Source: Candidatus Kouleothrix ribensis (GTDB lineage Bacteria > Chloroflexota > Chloroflexia > Chloroflexales > Roseiflexaceae). From it: a DNA stretch of 64,000 nt. A model generated the notes under the pieces. That model saw only the letters and a list, made by a program, of their open reading frames with translations. It was not told the DNA's origin and ran no database searches. The stretch lies in assembly GCA_016722075.1 (NCBI GenBank), contig JADKGW010000001.1, forward strand, positions 5,146,001 through 5,210,000. The letters are read 5' to 3'. Both the position numbers and the translations under genes were made by a program. Each line of letters opens with the position of its first letter. Position 1 is the first letter of the stretch. Of this stretch, positions 1 through 12,395 are shown in pieces.

Positions 1-634
1 GCTCGCCAGTGGCCAGAATGGTCTTCATATGCGCGTCGCCGCAGGCCGCCCGAAACGCGCGCACCTCGTCGTAGAGCGCCTGCCAATCGCCGTTCAGCGC
101 GTGCTGGCGCGAAATCACAATGTCGATCTCCTGCGCGCCCTCTGCCACCGAGGCGGCGATCTCGCGCAGCTTGAGGTCGAACGGATTGAGTCCGGCTGGG
201 AAGCCGGTAGACACGGCCGCGACCGGGATGCCCGAGCCGTGCAGCGCAGCGACGGCGGTGGCGACGAAGGCGTGATACACGCACACCGCGCCGACGCGCA
301 GCTGCGGCAGGCCTAGCGCCGCAAGCATATCGGCGCGCACGGGCTGGCGGGCCTTGGCGCACAGCCGCCGCACCGTGCCGGGCGTGTCGTCGCCGGCCAG
401 CGTGGTCAGATCCATGCACTCGATCGCGCGCAGCAGCCAGGCGGCCTGCCATTGCTGCTTGACGCTGCGCCGGCCGGGCAGGCTGGCGGCGCGCCGCTCG
501 ATCGCACTGCGGTTCACGCGCTGCGCATCGACCCAGCCGCGATCGAGTGCGCCGCCGGGGTTGCGTACGGCCGGCGGCGCGGCGGCGGGGGCCGCACGCC
601 CATTATGCTGTTCTTTCGGGTGCGCTTGTGCCAT
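1..634 (-). CDS. deoC: Deoxyribose-phosphate aldolase, C-terminus beyond window
   Basis: Reading leftward from ATG at 634 the frame stays open to the window edge, so about 211 residues are visible and the C-terminus is missing. The segments CMDLTTLAGDDT, VCVYHAF, VSTGFPAG, EIDIVI and HMKTILATGE match the long-N-terminus form of DeoC, which cleaves 2-deoxyribose-5-phosphate to glyceraldehyde-3-phosphate and acetaldehyde in nucleoside salvage. The visible lysine in HMKTILATGE precedes the usual Schiff-base Lys, which would lie further on. A good GAGGAG ribosome site sits upstream of the ATG. The gene follows a Rieske ferredoxin gene by 28 bases and is probably the last visible cistron of the leftward run. 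Confidence 0.88.
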   Translation of the reverse strand, partial: MAQAHPKEQHNGRAAPAAAPPAVRNPGGALDRGWVDAQRVNRSAIERRAASLPGRRSVKQQWQAAWLLRAIECMDLTTLAGDDTPGTVRRLCAKARQPVRADMLAALGLPQLRVGAVCVYHAFVATAVAALHGSGIPVAAVSTGFPAGLNPFDLKLREIAASVAEGAQEIDIVISRQHALNGDWQALYDEVRAFRAACGDAHMKTILATGE

Positions 635-662
635 AGCTGGCTCCTCGCTCTAATGCGCGGGA

Positions 663-992
663 TTATAGCACAGTGTCGGGCCAGTCGATCTCGACATACA
701 CCTCGCCGCCCTCGACGCGCACCGGGTAGGTGGGGATGCCGATACCGACCGGCGGAATCAGCGCCTTGCCGGTGCGCACGCTGTAGGCCCAGCCGTGCCA
801 CGGGCACGTGACGGTGTCGCCGATCAGCACACCGGCCGAGAGCGGCCCGCCCTCGTGGCGGCATGCGTCGCCGAAGGCATAGATCGTGCCGCCGATATTG
901 GCCAGCGCGATCGGCAGGCCATCGACATCGACATAACGCATGGCGCCGGGCGGAATATCGGCGGCTGCGCAGACGCGGGTGATCTCTTTCAT
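663..992 (-). CDS. Rieske-type [2Fe-2S] ferredoxin
   Basis: A 109-aa soluble protein with both Rieske cluster boxes: C44-R-H46 and C63-P-W-H66, 16 residues apart, each giving one Cys and one His ligand to a [2Fe-2S] cluster. The length and the absence of a signal peptide or membrane segment match small NirD/BphF-like cytosolic Rieske ferredoxins that pass single electrons to oxygenases or reductases. It lies between an SDR gene and deoC on the same strand. No oxygenase partner is visible, so the redox partner is unknown. The ribosome site before ATG at 992 is weak. Confidence 0.85.
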   Translation of the reverse strand: MKEITRVCAAADIPPGAMRYVDVDGLPIALANIGGTIYAFGDACRHEGGPLSAGVLIGDTVTCPWHGWAYSVRTGKALIPPVGIGIPTYPVRVEGGEVYVEIDWPDTVL

Positions 993-1107
993 ATGAGGTG
1001 CGGTTGGTGTATAGGGGCGAAGCAGCTGCTTCTACGCTGGCTACGGGCGCGCTGAGCGGGCAGCCGCTTCGCGCGTACCCTCATCGGCGCGTCGATAGGC
1101 ACATCAC

Positions 1108-1806
1108 TCACAGCCGCCCGGCCACGTGCCCGATCGTCAGCTCTTCGACAGTGGCGTAGGGTGGTTGGGCCGCCAGCCCGGCAATCGCGGCGGCTACATC
1201 TTCGGGCCTGAGCATGTTCGCGCGGTTCCACTCGCCCGGCACAGCCTGCCACAGCGCGGTGTCGACAGCCGCCGGCAGCACCACGCTCACGCGAATGCCG
1301 CGCGGGCGTAGCTCTTCGCGGATGGCCGCCGAGAAGCCCAGCAGCCCGTGCTTGGCCGCCACATAGGCCGACCAGTGCGGGAAGGCCTGGCGCGCCGCGA
1401 CCGAGGCAACGTTAATGATCAGGCTGCCCGCGCGCATATGCGCCGCCGCGTGCTTGCATGCCAGGAACACGCTGGTCAGCCCGATCCGCAGCGAGCGCTC
1501 CCAGCCCTCCAGCGTCAGCTCCTCGAACGGCGCGACGATCGCCGCGCCGGCGCTGTTCACCAGGATGTCGATCTGGCCGGTAATGCCGGCGGCTGACTCG
1601 ATCAGCCGGCGCACATGCGGCTCGGCGGTCGCGTCGCAGGGTACAGGCGTGGCCGCGCCGCCACGCGCGCGCAGCTCGGCTGCCAGCGCCGCGAGCGCAT
1701 CGGCGCTGCGTGCAGCCAGCACCTGGTGCGTACCAGGCCCGCCCAGCGCCAGCGCGGTGGCCCGGCCGATGCCCTTCGAGGCCCCAATGACGACGATAAC
1801 CTTCAA
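1108..1806 (-). CDS. Short-chain dehydrogenase/reductase (SDR), candidate pterin reductase
   Basis: This 232-aa classical SDR has the nucleotide motif GASKGIG at 8-14, the NSAG motif at 84-87 and the catalytic set S135, Y148, K152. It should reduce or oxidise a carbonyl/alcohol with NAD(P)H. The start is a TTG codon: no in-frame ATG lies nearby, and GGGAG sits seven bases upstream of the TTG. It lies downstream of folE and a PTPS-type gene, so a sepiapterin-reductase-like role in tetrahydrobiopterin synthesis is attractive. That rests on context only, since the sequence itself is a generic SDR. A long hairpin separates it from folE. Confidence 0.85.
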   Translation of the reverse strand: MKVIVVIGASKGIGRATALALGGPGTHQVLAARSADALAALAAELRARGGAATPVPCDATAEPHVRRLIESAAGITGQIDILVNSAGAAIVAPFEELTLEGWERSLRIGLTSVFLACKHAAAHMRAGSLIINVASVAARQAFPHWSAYVAAKHGLLGFSAAIREELRPRGIRVSVVLPAAVDTALWQAVPGEWNRANMLRPEDVAAAIAGLAAQPPYATVEELTIGHVAGRL

Positions 1807-1825
1807 CGCTTTACTCCCAAAATGA

Positions 1826-1888
1826 CAAGGTGACAGGGTGAGGGGGTGAGTGATCGGGAATAATCACACCCCTCACCCTGTCACTTTG
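1826..1888. terminator. Long intergenic hairpin between folE and SDR
   Basis: The arms at 1830-1845 and 1869-1884 are perfectly complementary over 16 bp (GTGACAGGGTGAGGGG and its complement). They extend outward by four more pairs, one of them a G-T wobble, and the loop can form another 5-bp stem. The arm is built from short GTGA(C/G)-like units. It lies in the 88-bp gap between two leftward genes and could act as a terminator, attenuator or mRNA-processing hairpin. There is no clean T-tract. Confidence 0.45.
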
Positions 1889-1894
1889 TCCCGC

Positions 1895-2581
1895 TCACTC
1901 ATGGTCGTGCGAGCGATCGACGTGGCTCATGAACTCGGCGCGGGTACGTGCATCGCTGCGGAACACGCCGCGCATAGCCGAGGTGATCATCTTGGCGTTG
2001 GCCTTCTTGACACCGCGCATCACCGAGCACATATGCACGCCTTCGGCCACCACAGCCACGCCCTGCGGGCGTAGCGCCTGGTTGACGAAATCGGCAATCT
2101 CGACGGTCATACGCTCTTGCACCTGCAACCGCCGCGCGAACATCTCGACGATTCGCGGAATCTTCGAGAGGCCGATCACCTTGCCGTTAGGAATGTAGGC
2201 CACATGTACGCGGCCCATAAACGGCAGCATGTGGTGCTCGCACAGGCTGTAGAAGTCGATGTCTTTGACCATCACCATCTCGTCGTAATCGACTGAGAAG
2301 ATCGCGTCGTTGACCAGCGCCACCGGGTCGATCCGGTAGCCGGCGGTCAGTTCGGCGTACATCCTGGCTACGCGGTTGGGCGTGCGCAGCAGCCCCTCGC
2401 GCTCAGGGGCCTCGCCGATCGTGCTGAGGATGCTGGTCACCGCTGCCTCGATCTGCTGGCTGCTGCTGAAAGTCATGCCCTCGAGCTTGCCCTGGCCGGG
2501 CACGATCATGTCGGCGTACTCGGCTGCCTGCGGCGAGCGAGCCGCTGGCTCGTTGCCGTTTGTATGTCGGTTAGGATCCAT
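1895..2581 (-). CDS. folE: GTP cyclohydrolase I
   Basis: FolE converts GTP to 7,8-dihydroneopterin triphosphate, the entry step to folate, biopterin and 7-deazaguanine pathways. The 228-aa product has the zinc ligands C114 and H117 (in SLCEHHMLPF) and C185 (in HMCSVMRG), plus the conserved stretch RLQVQERMT. The start at 2581 is preferred because GGAG lies seven bases upstream; the longer frame starting at 2674 would overlap the upstream gene. About 35 N-terminal residues are poorly conserved, as is common. It follows the PTPS gene on the same strand, suggesting pterin rather than only folate supply. Confidence 0.95.
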   Translation of the reverse strand: MDPNRHTNGNEPAARSPQAAEYADMIVPGQGKLEGMTFSSSQQIEAAVTSILSTIGEAPEREGLLRTPNRVARMYAELTAGYRIDPVALVNDAIFSVDYDEMVMVKDIDFYSLCEHHMLPFMGRVHVAYIPNGKVIGLSKIPRIVEMFARRLQVQERMTVEIADFVNQALRPQGVAVVAEGVHMCSVMRGVKKANAKMITSAMRGVFRSDARTRAEFMSHVDRSHDHE

Positions 2582-2645
2582 GAGTATCTCCAGATAGTGA
2601 TCGATTGGCCGATAGCAGCGTGCCAGCAGTAAACCTGCCAACCCA

Positions 2646-3464
2646 CTAGCGTACAAGCGCGCCGCCGTACTCAAACACGTTATGCCTGGTCTCCCACAGC
2701 TTCAGGTGGCGCAGCCGGCCCGCGAAATGTGGCGCCAACTCGCCCCACAGGTAGGCCACAATGTTCTCGCCGGTCGAGGCGCACCCGGCCATGCCCGGCA
2801 CCTCGCGGTCGATGTGCTTGTGATCGAGCGTGTCGAGCACCGCGCGTACGGCCTGATCCAGCTCGGCCATGTCGATCACCATGCCGGTCGTGTGATCGAC
2901 ATGGCCGCCGATGCTGACCTCGAGCGTGTAGTTGTGGCCGTGCCCGTGCGGGTTGTTGCACTTGCCGTACAGCGCCTGGTTCTCGGCATCCGAGAGCTGC
3001 GGCGCGTGCAGCCGGTGTGCCGTCGAGAACACATACGAGCGGCTGAATTCGGCCGTGTCGTCGCCGGTATATTCGGCCCATAGGTCGGCCAGCTCGTACA
3101 GGCGCAGTCGCGCCAGCCCAACGCCGGCCGGCAGCTGCGGGGCGATCAGCCGCCACAGCACGCGCACAATATTCTCGGTGGTCGGGATCAACGCTTTGAA
3201 GTAGGGCGTATCCTCGTTCAGATGCTTATGGTCGAACTGGTCGAGCACAGCGTTCACGCGCGCCTTCAGGTCGGCCATGTTCATAATCATGCCGCTGATT
3301 GGGTCGGGTGTGCCGCTGATTGTAACATCAAGTGTATAGTTGTGCCCATGGCCGTATGGGCTGGTGCATTTGCCGAACACCCGCTCATTCTCGGCCTGGC
3401 TCCATTCGGCGCGCCAATAGCGGTGCGCCGCCGAAAACTCGAATCGCCGTGTCGCATAGACCAT
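2646..3464 (-). CDS. Tandem two-domain 6-pyruvoyl-tetrahydropterin synthase
   Basis: The 272-aa product is twice the length of a normal PTPS/QueD because two homologous domains (about 1-135 and 136-272) are fused. Domain 1 has zinc ligands H14, H39, H41, catalytic C33, D78, H79 and E124. Domain 2 has H150, H175, H177, C169, D214, H215 and E258. Both carry the Cx5HGH spacing known for biopterin-type PTPS, not the Cx3HGH of QueD. Established chemistry is conversion of dihydroneopterin triphosphate to 6-pyruvoyl-tetrahydropterin. Its neighbour folE makes that substrate. Two intact active sites in one chain are unusual, because single-domain enzymes form hexamers. Confidence 0.9.
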   Translation of the reverse strand: MVYATRRFEFSAAHRYWRAEWSQAENERVFGKCTSPYGHGHNYTLDVTISGTPDPISGMIMNMADLKARVNAVLDQFDHKHLNEDTPYFKALIPTTENIVRVLWRLIAPQLPAGVGLARLRLYELADLWAEYTGDDTAEFSRSYVFSTAHRLHAPQLSDAENQALYGKCNNPHGHGHNYTLEVSIGGHVDHTTGMVIDMAELDQAVRAVLDTLDHKHIDREVPGMAGCASTGENIVAYLWGELAPHFAGRLRHLKLWETRHNVFEYGGALVR

Positions 3465-3831
3465 GGTCGCTTACCCTTGTGAGTGGCTGCGTGCTGCCAG
3501 GCGAACGCGTGCCATAAGAATATGTGTATTAAATATACGGAGGGGGGGTATCGCGTAGATCTATGCACAAGTAGGCATTCTACACCTCTGGTTGCTCTTC
3601 CTTCACTCGCGATTCGCACTGGAATCATATACTGAGCGCATAGCAAATCGCAGCACTGGTCGGGTTGGCGTTGCGCGTATGCGCCCTCTGCGGAGTGTGC
3701 AGATGGGCGCAGTATGTTGCTTGGCGCCGCACGACCCCCCCACATTTGCATCGATACAATGGTGTCGCAGGTTGGCGCCGCAGGCGATCAGGCGCCGCTG
3801 GCCACCGCCTAACTACGTTCGGAGGACGCTA
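3465..3831. promoter_or_regulatory. Divergent intergenic region between pterin run and nifJ
   Basis: This 367-bp gap separates the leftward PTPS gene from rightward nifJ and must hold promoters for both. An AT-rich patch at about 3515-3540 fits a promoter for the leftward genes. No clear -35/-10 pair could be assigned. GGAGG at 3821-3825 is the nifJ ribosome site. The open frame extending nifJ upstream to 3592 has no family similarity and is not taken as coding. Confidence 0.4.
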
Positions 3832-7422
<3,591 letters not shown>

Positions 7423-7429
7423 CACCGGC

Positions 7430-7501
7430 CGTGGCAGGTTGGCAGGTTGAGCGCTTGGTACCCTGCCACCGGCTAGCCTGTTAGCCTGGCAGCCTGCCAC
7501 C
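7430..7501. repeat. GGCAGGTT-type intergenic inverted repeat
   Basis: The nifJ-DHOD gap holds two direct copies of GGCAGGTT followed by inverted copies (CCTGCCACC at 7462-7470 and 7493-7501), with GTGGCAGG at 7431-7438 able to pair with either. Similar units recur at 15596-15650, 51572-51620 and 55037-55078. It could form alternative hairpins between the two cotranscribed genes. Confidence 0.5.
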
Positions 7502-7527
7502 GGGCACACTCGAAGAGGAGCATGGTT

Positions 7528-8553
<1,026 letters not shown>

Positions 8554-8572
8554 CGGTTCCGAAACAAATCGC

Positions 8573-8819
8573 AGCCCCCGCTCCCACGCTGAGCGCGGGG
8601 GCTGGCGTATCGCTTTTGCCCGGTATGCCGGGCTGCACATGGGTACCCCTCCCTCGTACCCCCTCCCTTGCCAGGGTTCGGGGGCGGCAAAGCCGCCCCC
8701 GAAATTCTCTTTTGGTGTGCGATGCCTGGCTTTGCCAGGCATCGCACACCAACACGAACGTAATCAAACGGAGTTGGTATCATAGGATACCCCTCGCTCC
8801 CAATGTTGGGAGCGAGGGG
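8573..8819. repeat. Array of five perfect palindromes
   Basis: Five hairpins follow one another downstream of the DHOD-like gene. The stems are 8573-8581/8595-8603 (9 bp), 8618-8623/8628-8633 (6 bp), 8677-8688/8692-8703 (12 bp, loop AAA), 8712-8730/8734-8752 (19 bp, loop TTT) and 8790-8803/8806-8819 (14 bp, loop TG). The last is preceded by CATAGGATACCCC, which recurs inverted near 54304-54317. No reading frame is credible here. It looks like a mosaic of REP-like elements; the first hairpin may also terminate the nifJ run. Confidence 0.65.
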
Positions 8820-8857
8820 CAGCGGGGTGCGGGCCGATCGCGCCCTGATGCGGCAGC

Positions 8858-8887
8858 AATAAAAACCTACCCCGCAAGCGGGTAGGT
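8858..8887 (-). terminator. Rho-independent terminator of the sensor kinase gene
   Basis: Read leftward, ACCTACCCGC pairs with GCGGGGTAGGT (8878-8887 with 8865-8875, one bulged base, loop AA/TT). A T-tract, TTTTTATT, follows directly. It lies 22 bases after the stop of the kinase gene that ends at 8910. This is the best intrinsic terminator in the window. Confidence 0.75.
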
Positions 8888-8909
8888 GCGTGAAGACAAA
8901 CGCTTGACT

Positions 8910-11192
8910 CTAGGGTTCGTACGGCAGCACCACGCGGAATACGCTGCCCTGGCCTTCGACGCTCTCGACCTCGATCTGGCCGCTGTGTTGTGTCACAATA
9001 TGCGCACTGATCGACAGGCCCAGGCCGGTGCCGTTGGGCTTGTTGGTGTAGAACGGCTCGAACAGGTGTACCCGGATATCGTCGGGGATGCCCACGCCGG
9101 TGTCCTGGATCTCGATCAATGCCACGTTCTGGCCGGCCACCGTGCGCACCGTGAGCGTGCCGCCGTTGGGCATGGCCTCGATCGCGTTGAGCACCAGGTT
9201 GAGAAACACCTGGCGTAGCTGGTCGGCGTTGCAGCGCACATTTGGCAGCGTGTGGTCGGGCGTGAAGATCATCTCGATCGACGACTCGCGCATGTTCAGC
9301 CCGGCCAGCGCCAGCGTATCCTCGAGCAGCTGGTTGATGTCGGCCGGTGCCAGGTCGCCGCGCGCCGGGCGATAGAAATCGCGCATGCGCTGGATGATCC
9401 CGGCGATGCGCGTCAGCTGCTCGCGCGCGATCGTCAGAAAATCCGAGCCGGCGCGCTGGTCGGCCAGCTCGTTTTCGAGCAAGTACAGGCAGTTGCGCGC
9501 GGCATACAGCGGGTTGTTGATCTCGTGGGCGATCGAGGCGGCCAGCTGGCCGACTGCGGCCAGGCGCGCGGCCTGCAAAATCGCCGCCTCGGCCGAGCTC
9601 AGCCGCTCGGTCAGCGCGCGCTGCTGCTCTTCCAGGCTGGCCAGCTGGTTCGAGAGTGTGGCGGCGCGCCGGGCGCTCCGCTCTTCGAGGATAGCGGCGG
9701 CAGCCAGGTTGGCCAGCCCTTCGAGGGTGGCGCGGGCCTCGGCCGCGAACTTTCCGGCGCCGGTTTTGCGCAGCAGCAGCAGCACGCCCACCGCCTGGTC
9801 GTGCGCCACCAGCGGGATGGCCAGCGCGCCGGTGGGCAGCGTGCGTAGGTCGAGCGCGCGCAAGAGCTGAAGCCGCTGCTCGTCGCTCATCTCGGGCGTC
9901 AGCGCCACGAACTCGTCGGCGGTGTTGGCTACATGAGCCTGGCGGGTGGTGAATGCTACGCCCAGCGCGCCAAGCGTGGCCGGCACATTCGTGGCCGGCA
10001 GCTGGCTGAAGCCCGAGCTGGCCCGCGGTGCCAGGCGGTTGCTCGATGACTCGTACAAATAGATCGCACCGCAGCTGGCCTCGGGCACCAGCGCCATGGC
10101 GTTGCTCATCGCACGCTGCAGCAGCGTGTCGAGCCCGCGTGTCGGTAGCAGCTCTTTGCTCAGCTCGAGCAGTGCGTTGAGGTGGGCGGTGCGGCGCTCG
10201 ACGCGGCGCTCGAGCTGTTCAGCCGAGCGGGTGCGCTCGACCACGCGCCCAAGCTGGGTGCCGACATGGGTCATCACGTCGAGCAGCGCCGCGTCGGGCT
10301 CGGCCGCCTCTAGCGAGAAGAACTCGAGCACGGCGGCCACTTCGTCGCCAACCAGCACCGGGAAGGCGAAGCTGGCGTGAATGCCATTCTTGGTGGCCAC
10401 CTCTGCGCGCAGAAAGGCCGGGTCGGCACCGGCATCGCCGCTCCAGACCGGCTTCTTCGACTCAAGCACGCGCCCGATCAACCCGACGCCCAGCGCGAAC
10501 TCGAGCGCCTCGGATTGCTTGCGAAACGCCATGAAGCGATTTGGGTTCTCGAGATGCCAGATCCTGGTCGGCGTCAGCATGGTGCCTTGCGGGTCGGGTA
10601 GGTAGACATGCCCGATCGGCCAGCCGGTGTGTGTGCAGATCTGGTTGAGCGCCTGCTGAAGCGCCTCTTCGACCCCCGAAGCCTGGTTAGCGGTGACGGC
10701 AACCTCTTGCAACAGCTGCACGAACGCCGTTTGGCGCTGTAGCGCGGCCTCGGCGCCCTTGCGCTCGCTAATATCACGGATGACACTGGTCACCAGCAGG
10801 CCCTGTTCGGTTTCGAGTGGGCTGAGGCTAACCTCGGTGGGGAACTCGGTGCCGCTCTTGTGCCGGGCGATCAGCGTGTGGCCCAGGCCCATCGGGCGGG
10901 TGCGTGGATCGATGCTGTAGTTGTGGCGGTAGCGCGCATGCCGCTCGTGCAGCTGATCGGGCAGCAAGATCTCAACCGACTGGCCGAGCAACTCGTCGCG
11001 CTGGTAGCCAAATAAGATTTCGGCCTGGTGATTGACAATCACGATCCGGCCGTTGCCGTCGGCAATCACAATCGCGTCCGGCGCCGACTCTAGCAGGGTC
11101 TGGAATTGTGCTTCGGCATGGTTCTGTGGGTTCGACACAACGTCACTCACATAGAGCAGGTGGCTTGGGCGAAGATCGCGTTGGTCGAACAT
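8910..11192 (-). CDS. PAS-GAF-GAF sensor histidine kinase
   Basis: A 760-aa cytosolic sensor kinase with no membrane segment. Order: PAS domain (about 25-150), GAF (about 155-325), second GAF (about 340-505), a coiled coil (about 505-545), then the kinase core. The phospho-accepting His is near residue 556 in SIAHEINNP. The ATPase has the N box LNLVLNAIEAMPNGG, the G1 box DTGVGIPDD and the G2 box GTGLGLS. The HEINNP type H-box places it near NtrB-like kinases. No response regulator is adjacent, so it is an orphan kinase; the signal is unknown but PAS/GAF domains suggest a small molecule, redox or light. Confidence 0.93.
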   Translation of the reverse strand: MFDQRDLRPSHLLYVSDVVSNPQNHAEAQFQTLLESAPDAIVIADGNGRIVIVNHQAEILFGYQRDELLGQSVEILLPDQLHERHARYRHNYSIDPRTRPMGLGHTLIARHKSGTEFPTEVSLSPLETEQGLLVTSVIRDISERKGAEAALQRQTAFVQLLQEVAVTANQASGVEEALQQALNQICTHTGWPIGHVYLPDPQGTMLTPTRIWHLENPNRFMAFRKQSEALEFALGVGLIGRVLESKKPVWSGDAGADPAFLRAEVATKNGIHASFAFPVLVGDEVAAVLEFFSLEAAEPDAALLDVMTHVGTQLGRVVERTRSAEQLERRVERRTAHLNALLELSKELLPTRGLDTLLQRAMSNAMALVPEASCGAIYLYESSSNRLAPRASSGFSQLPATNVPATLGALGVAFTTRQAHVANTADEFVALTPEMSDEQRLQLLRALDLRTLPTGALAIPLVAHDQAVGVLLLLRKTGAGKFAAEARATLEGLANLAAAAILEERSARRAATLSNQLASLEEQQRALTERLSSAEAAILQAARLAAVGQLAASIAHEINNPLYAARNCLYLLENELADQRAGSDFLTIAREQLTRIAGIIQRMRDFYRPARGDLAPADINQLLEDTLALAGLNMRESSIEMIFTPDHTLPNVRCNADQLRQVFLNLVLNAIEAMPNGGTLTVRTVAGQNVALIEIQDTGVGIPDDIRVHLFEPFYTNKPNGTGLGLSISAHIVTQHSGQIEVESVEGQGSVFRVVLPYEP

Positions 11193-11362
11193 GGATGTCT
11201 CAGTCTAATGTCAGGCCGCGAGCCGCACCAAGCTGGGGATAGTTGGCCAAAGATATCCTAGCCGAGAAGCTATAACCCTTTGGTGAAGAGACCATAACAA
11301 TCGGTGAAGAAGTGTTTCTTGCATGCCTGCAGCGCGCGAAAAGCACACGGCATACGAGCAAA

Positions 11363-11403
11363 CGATATGGGGGTTGGCGGCCTGGCCGCCAACCCCCATA
11401 TCG
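11363..11403. repeat. 41-bp palindrome downstream of doxX-like gene
   Basis: Twenty bases on each side (left arm CGATATGGGGGTTGGCGGCC) are perfect inverted repeats around a single central T. It lies between the leftward DoxX-like gene and the start of the kinase gene. As RNA it gives an 18-bp stem with a 5-nt loop. It could terminate the DoxX-like transcript although only TTT follows; otherwise it is another palindromic intergenic element. Confidence 0.6.
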
Positions 11404-11449
11404 ATCCGAGGAATGAGACAGCGCCTCACCTGAAGGTGTGCCGGCCCTG

Positions 11450-12049
11450 CTATAGTGACGGCTTGACTTGCGGGCTACTGGGCGGAGTATCAGTGTGCCT
11501 CCAGGCCCACGGTGTGCCTACCAGCGGCAGCAGGAAGCGGTCGGCGCCATACCAGCCGGCGACCTTCCAGGCCAGGATGAGCACGATTGCCAGGGTGAAC
11601 AGCACCGCGTTAGTGCTGGCCGCGCCGGCCATAATGAAGTTCCAGTTCATCAATGCGCCAAAGAAGGCCGCGATGCCTACGAATGCGCCGGCGATCAGCG
11701 CGACGCCAATCAGCACCTCGCCGAACGCCACCAGCGGTGCGAACCAGGTATACCAGCCGCTGTCGAGCATGTACTGGATGAAGCCGCGGTACCAGTCGAA
11801 TGCGATCGCTGGCCGGCCGCCCTCGGGAATCTTGACCGCATTGGCCCAGAACCCCTTGAGTGCCGCGCCGCCATCGATCCAGCCCTGGCCGGTGACCTTG
11901 TGGTAGCCGGCGTTGATCCACTGGTAGCCCAGGTAGATTCGAACGATCGCCCACAACCACGCAAACTTGGTGGTGCTGAACAACACATGTGCGATCGGCG
12001 GATCGGGGATGGTTACCTCTCCTTTGGCACTGACGAGATTAGCCTTCAT
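11450..12049 (-). CDS. DoxX-like integral membrane protein
   Basis: A 199-aa protein with about four membrane segments (around 28-50, 98-120, 122-142, 147-170) and the DoxX-family feature of a Gly/Lys-containing helix (GYQWINAGYHKV). A 35-residue polar loop, rich in Gly and Trp, lies between segments one and two. DoxX/DoxD relatives are thiosulfate:quinone oxidoreductase subunits or quinone-linked redox proteins, but most members have no proven function. GGAGG precedes ATG at 12049. It appears monocistronic. Confidence 0.7.
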   Translation of the reverse strand: MKANLVSAKGEVTIPDPPIAHVLFSTTKFAWLWAIVRIYLGYQWINAGYHKVTGQGWIDGGAALKGFWANAVKIPEGGRPAIAFDWYRGFIQYMLDSGWYTWFAPLVAFGEVLIGVALIAGAFVGIAAFFGALMNWNFIMAGAASTNAVLFTLAIVLILAWKVAGWYGADRFLLPLVGTPWAWRHTDTPPSSPQVKPSL

Positions 12050-12395
12050 GGGATTGCCTCCAATTACTTGCCCCAGCAGCTTGGCCGGGAGTTGTTCAGA
12101 TGCTCGACGATGAGCAGCTTTCCTTGTGAAGAATTCTACCAGTTAGATTGGTCTAGTTTTGGTAAAAAGCCACTACCACAGGTTGCTTTGGCGTAACTAT
12201 TGGCATGCTCTGGTGCGGTGGCCTGCGCGTTAGGCGAGTACATGCCGTGCTACAAGCAACACGCCTCAGCCCGCATCGGGCCGGCATAGTTACGAAAAAG
12301 CAACGCCGAGAGATCAAGCTGTTTCGCACAAACTGCGAAAAATCGACTATAGATTCAGAATGGCAACTTGCCAACATACTCAGAGGATCGTGACC
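12050..12395. other. Intergenic region upstream of DoxX-like and transposase-like genes
   Basis: A 346-bp divergent gap. It holds the promoter area of the leftward DoxX-like gene and a 123-bp element with 19-bp inverted ends (listed separately). AAAAATCGACTATAGATTC at 12339-12357 is AT-rich and may include a -10 (CTATAG) for the rightward gene. No coding frame is credible. Confidence 0.4.
12182..12304. mobile_element. 123-bp MITE-like element with 19-bp inverted ends
   Basis: The ends GTTGCTTTGGCGTAACTAT (12182-12200) and its inverted partner (12286-12304) match at 17 of 19 positions. The interior is noncoding. No obvious target-site duplication flanks it. It lies 92 bases before a transposase-like gene, so it may be a MITE or a relic of that element's terminus. 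Confidence 0.45.

Noticed and set aside
2646..3464. QueD (7-deazaguanine pathway) assignment for the PTPS gene
   Set aside because: Both domains have Cx5HGH spacing, not the Cx3HGH of QueD; no queC/queE/queF lies nearby. The alternative is not fully excluded.
8573..8819. CRISPR array
   Set aside because: The repeats are different palindromes, not one direct repeat with equal spacers, and no cas genes are present.
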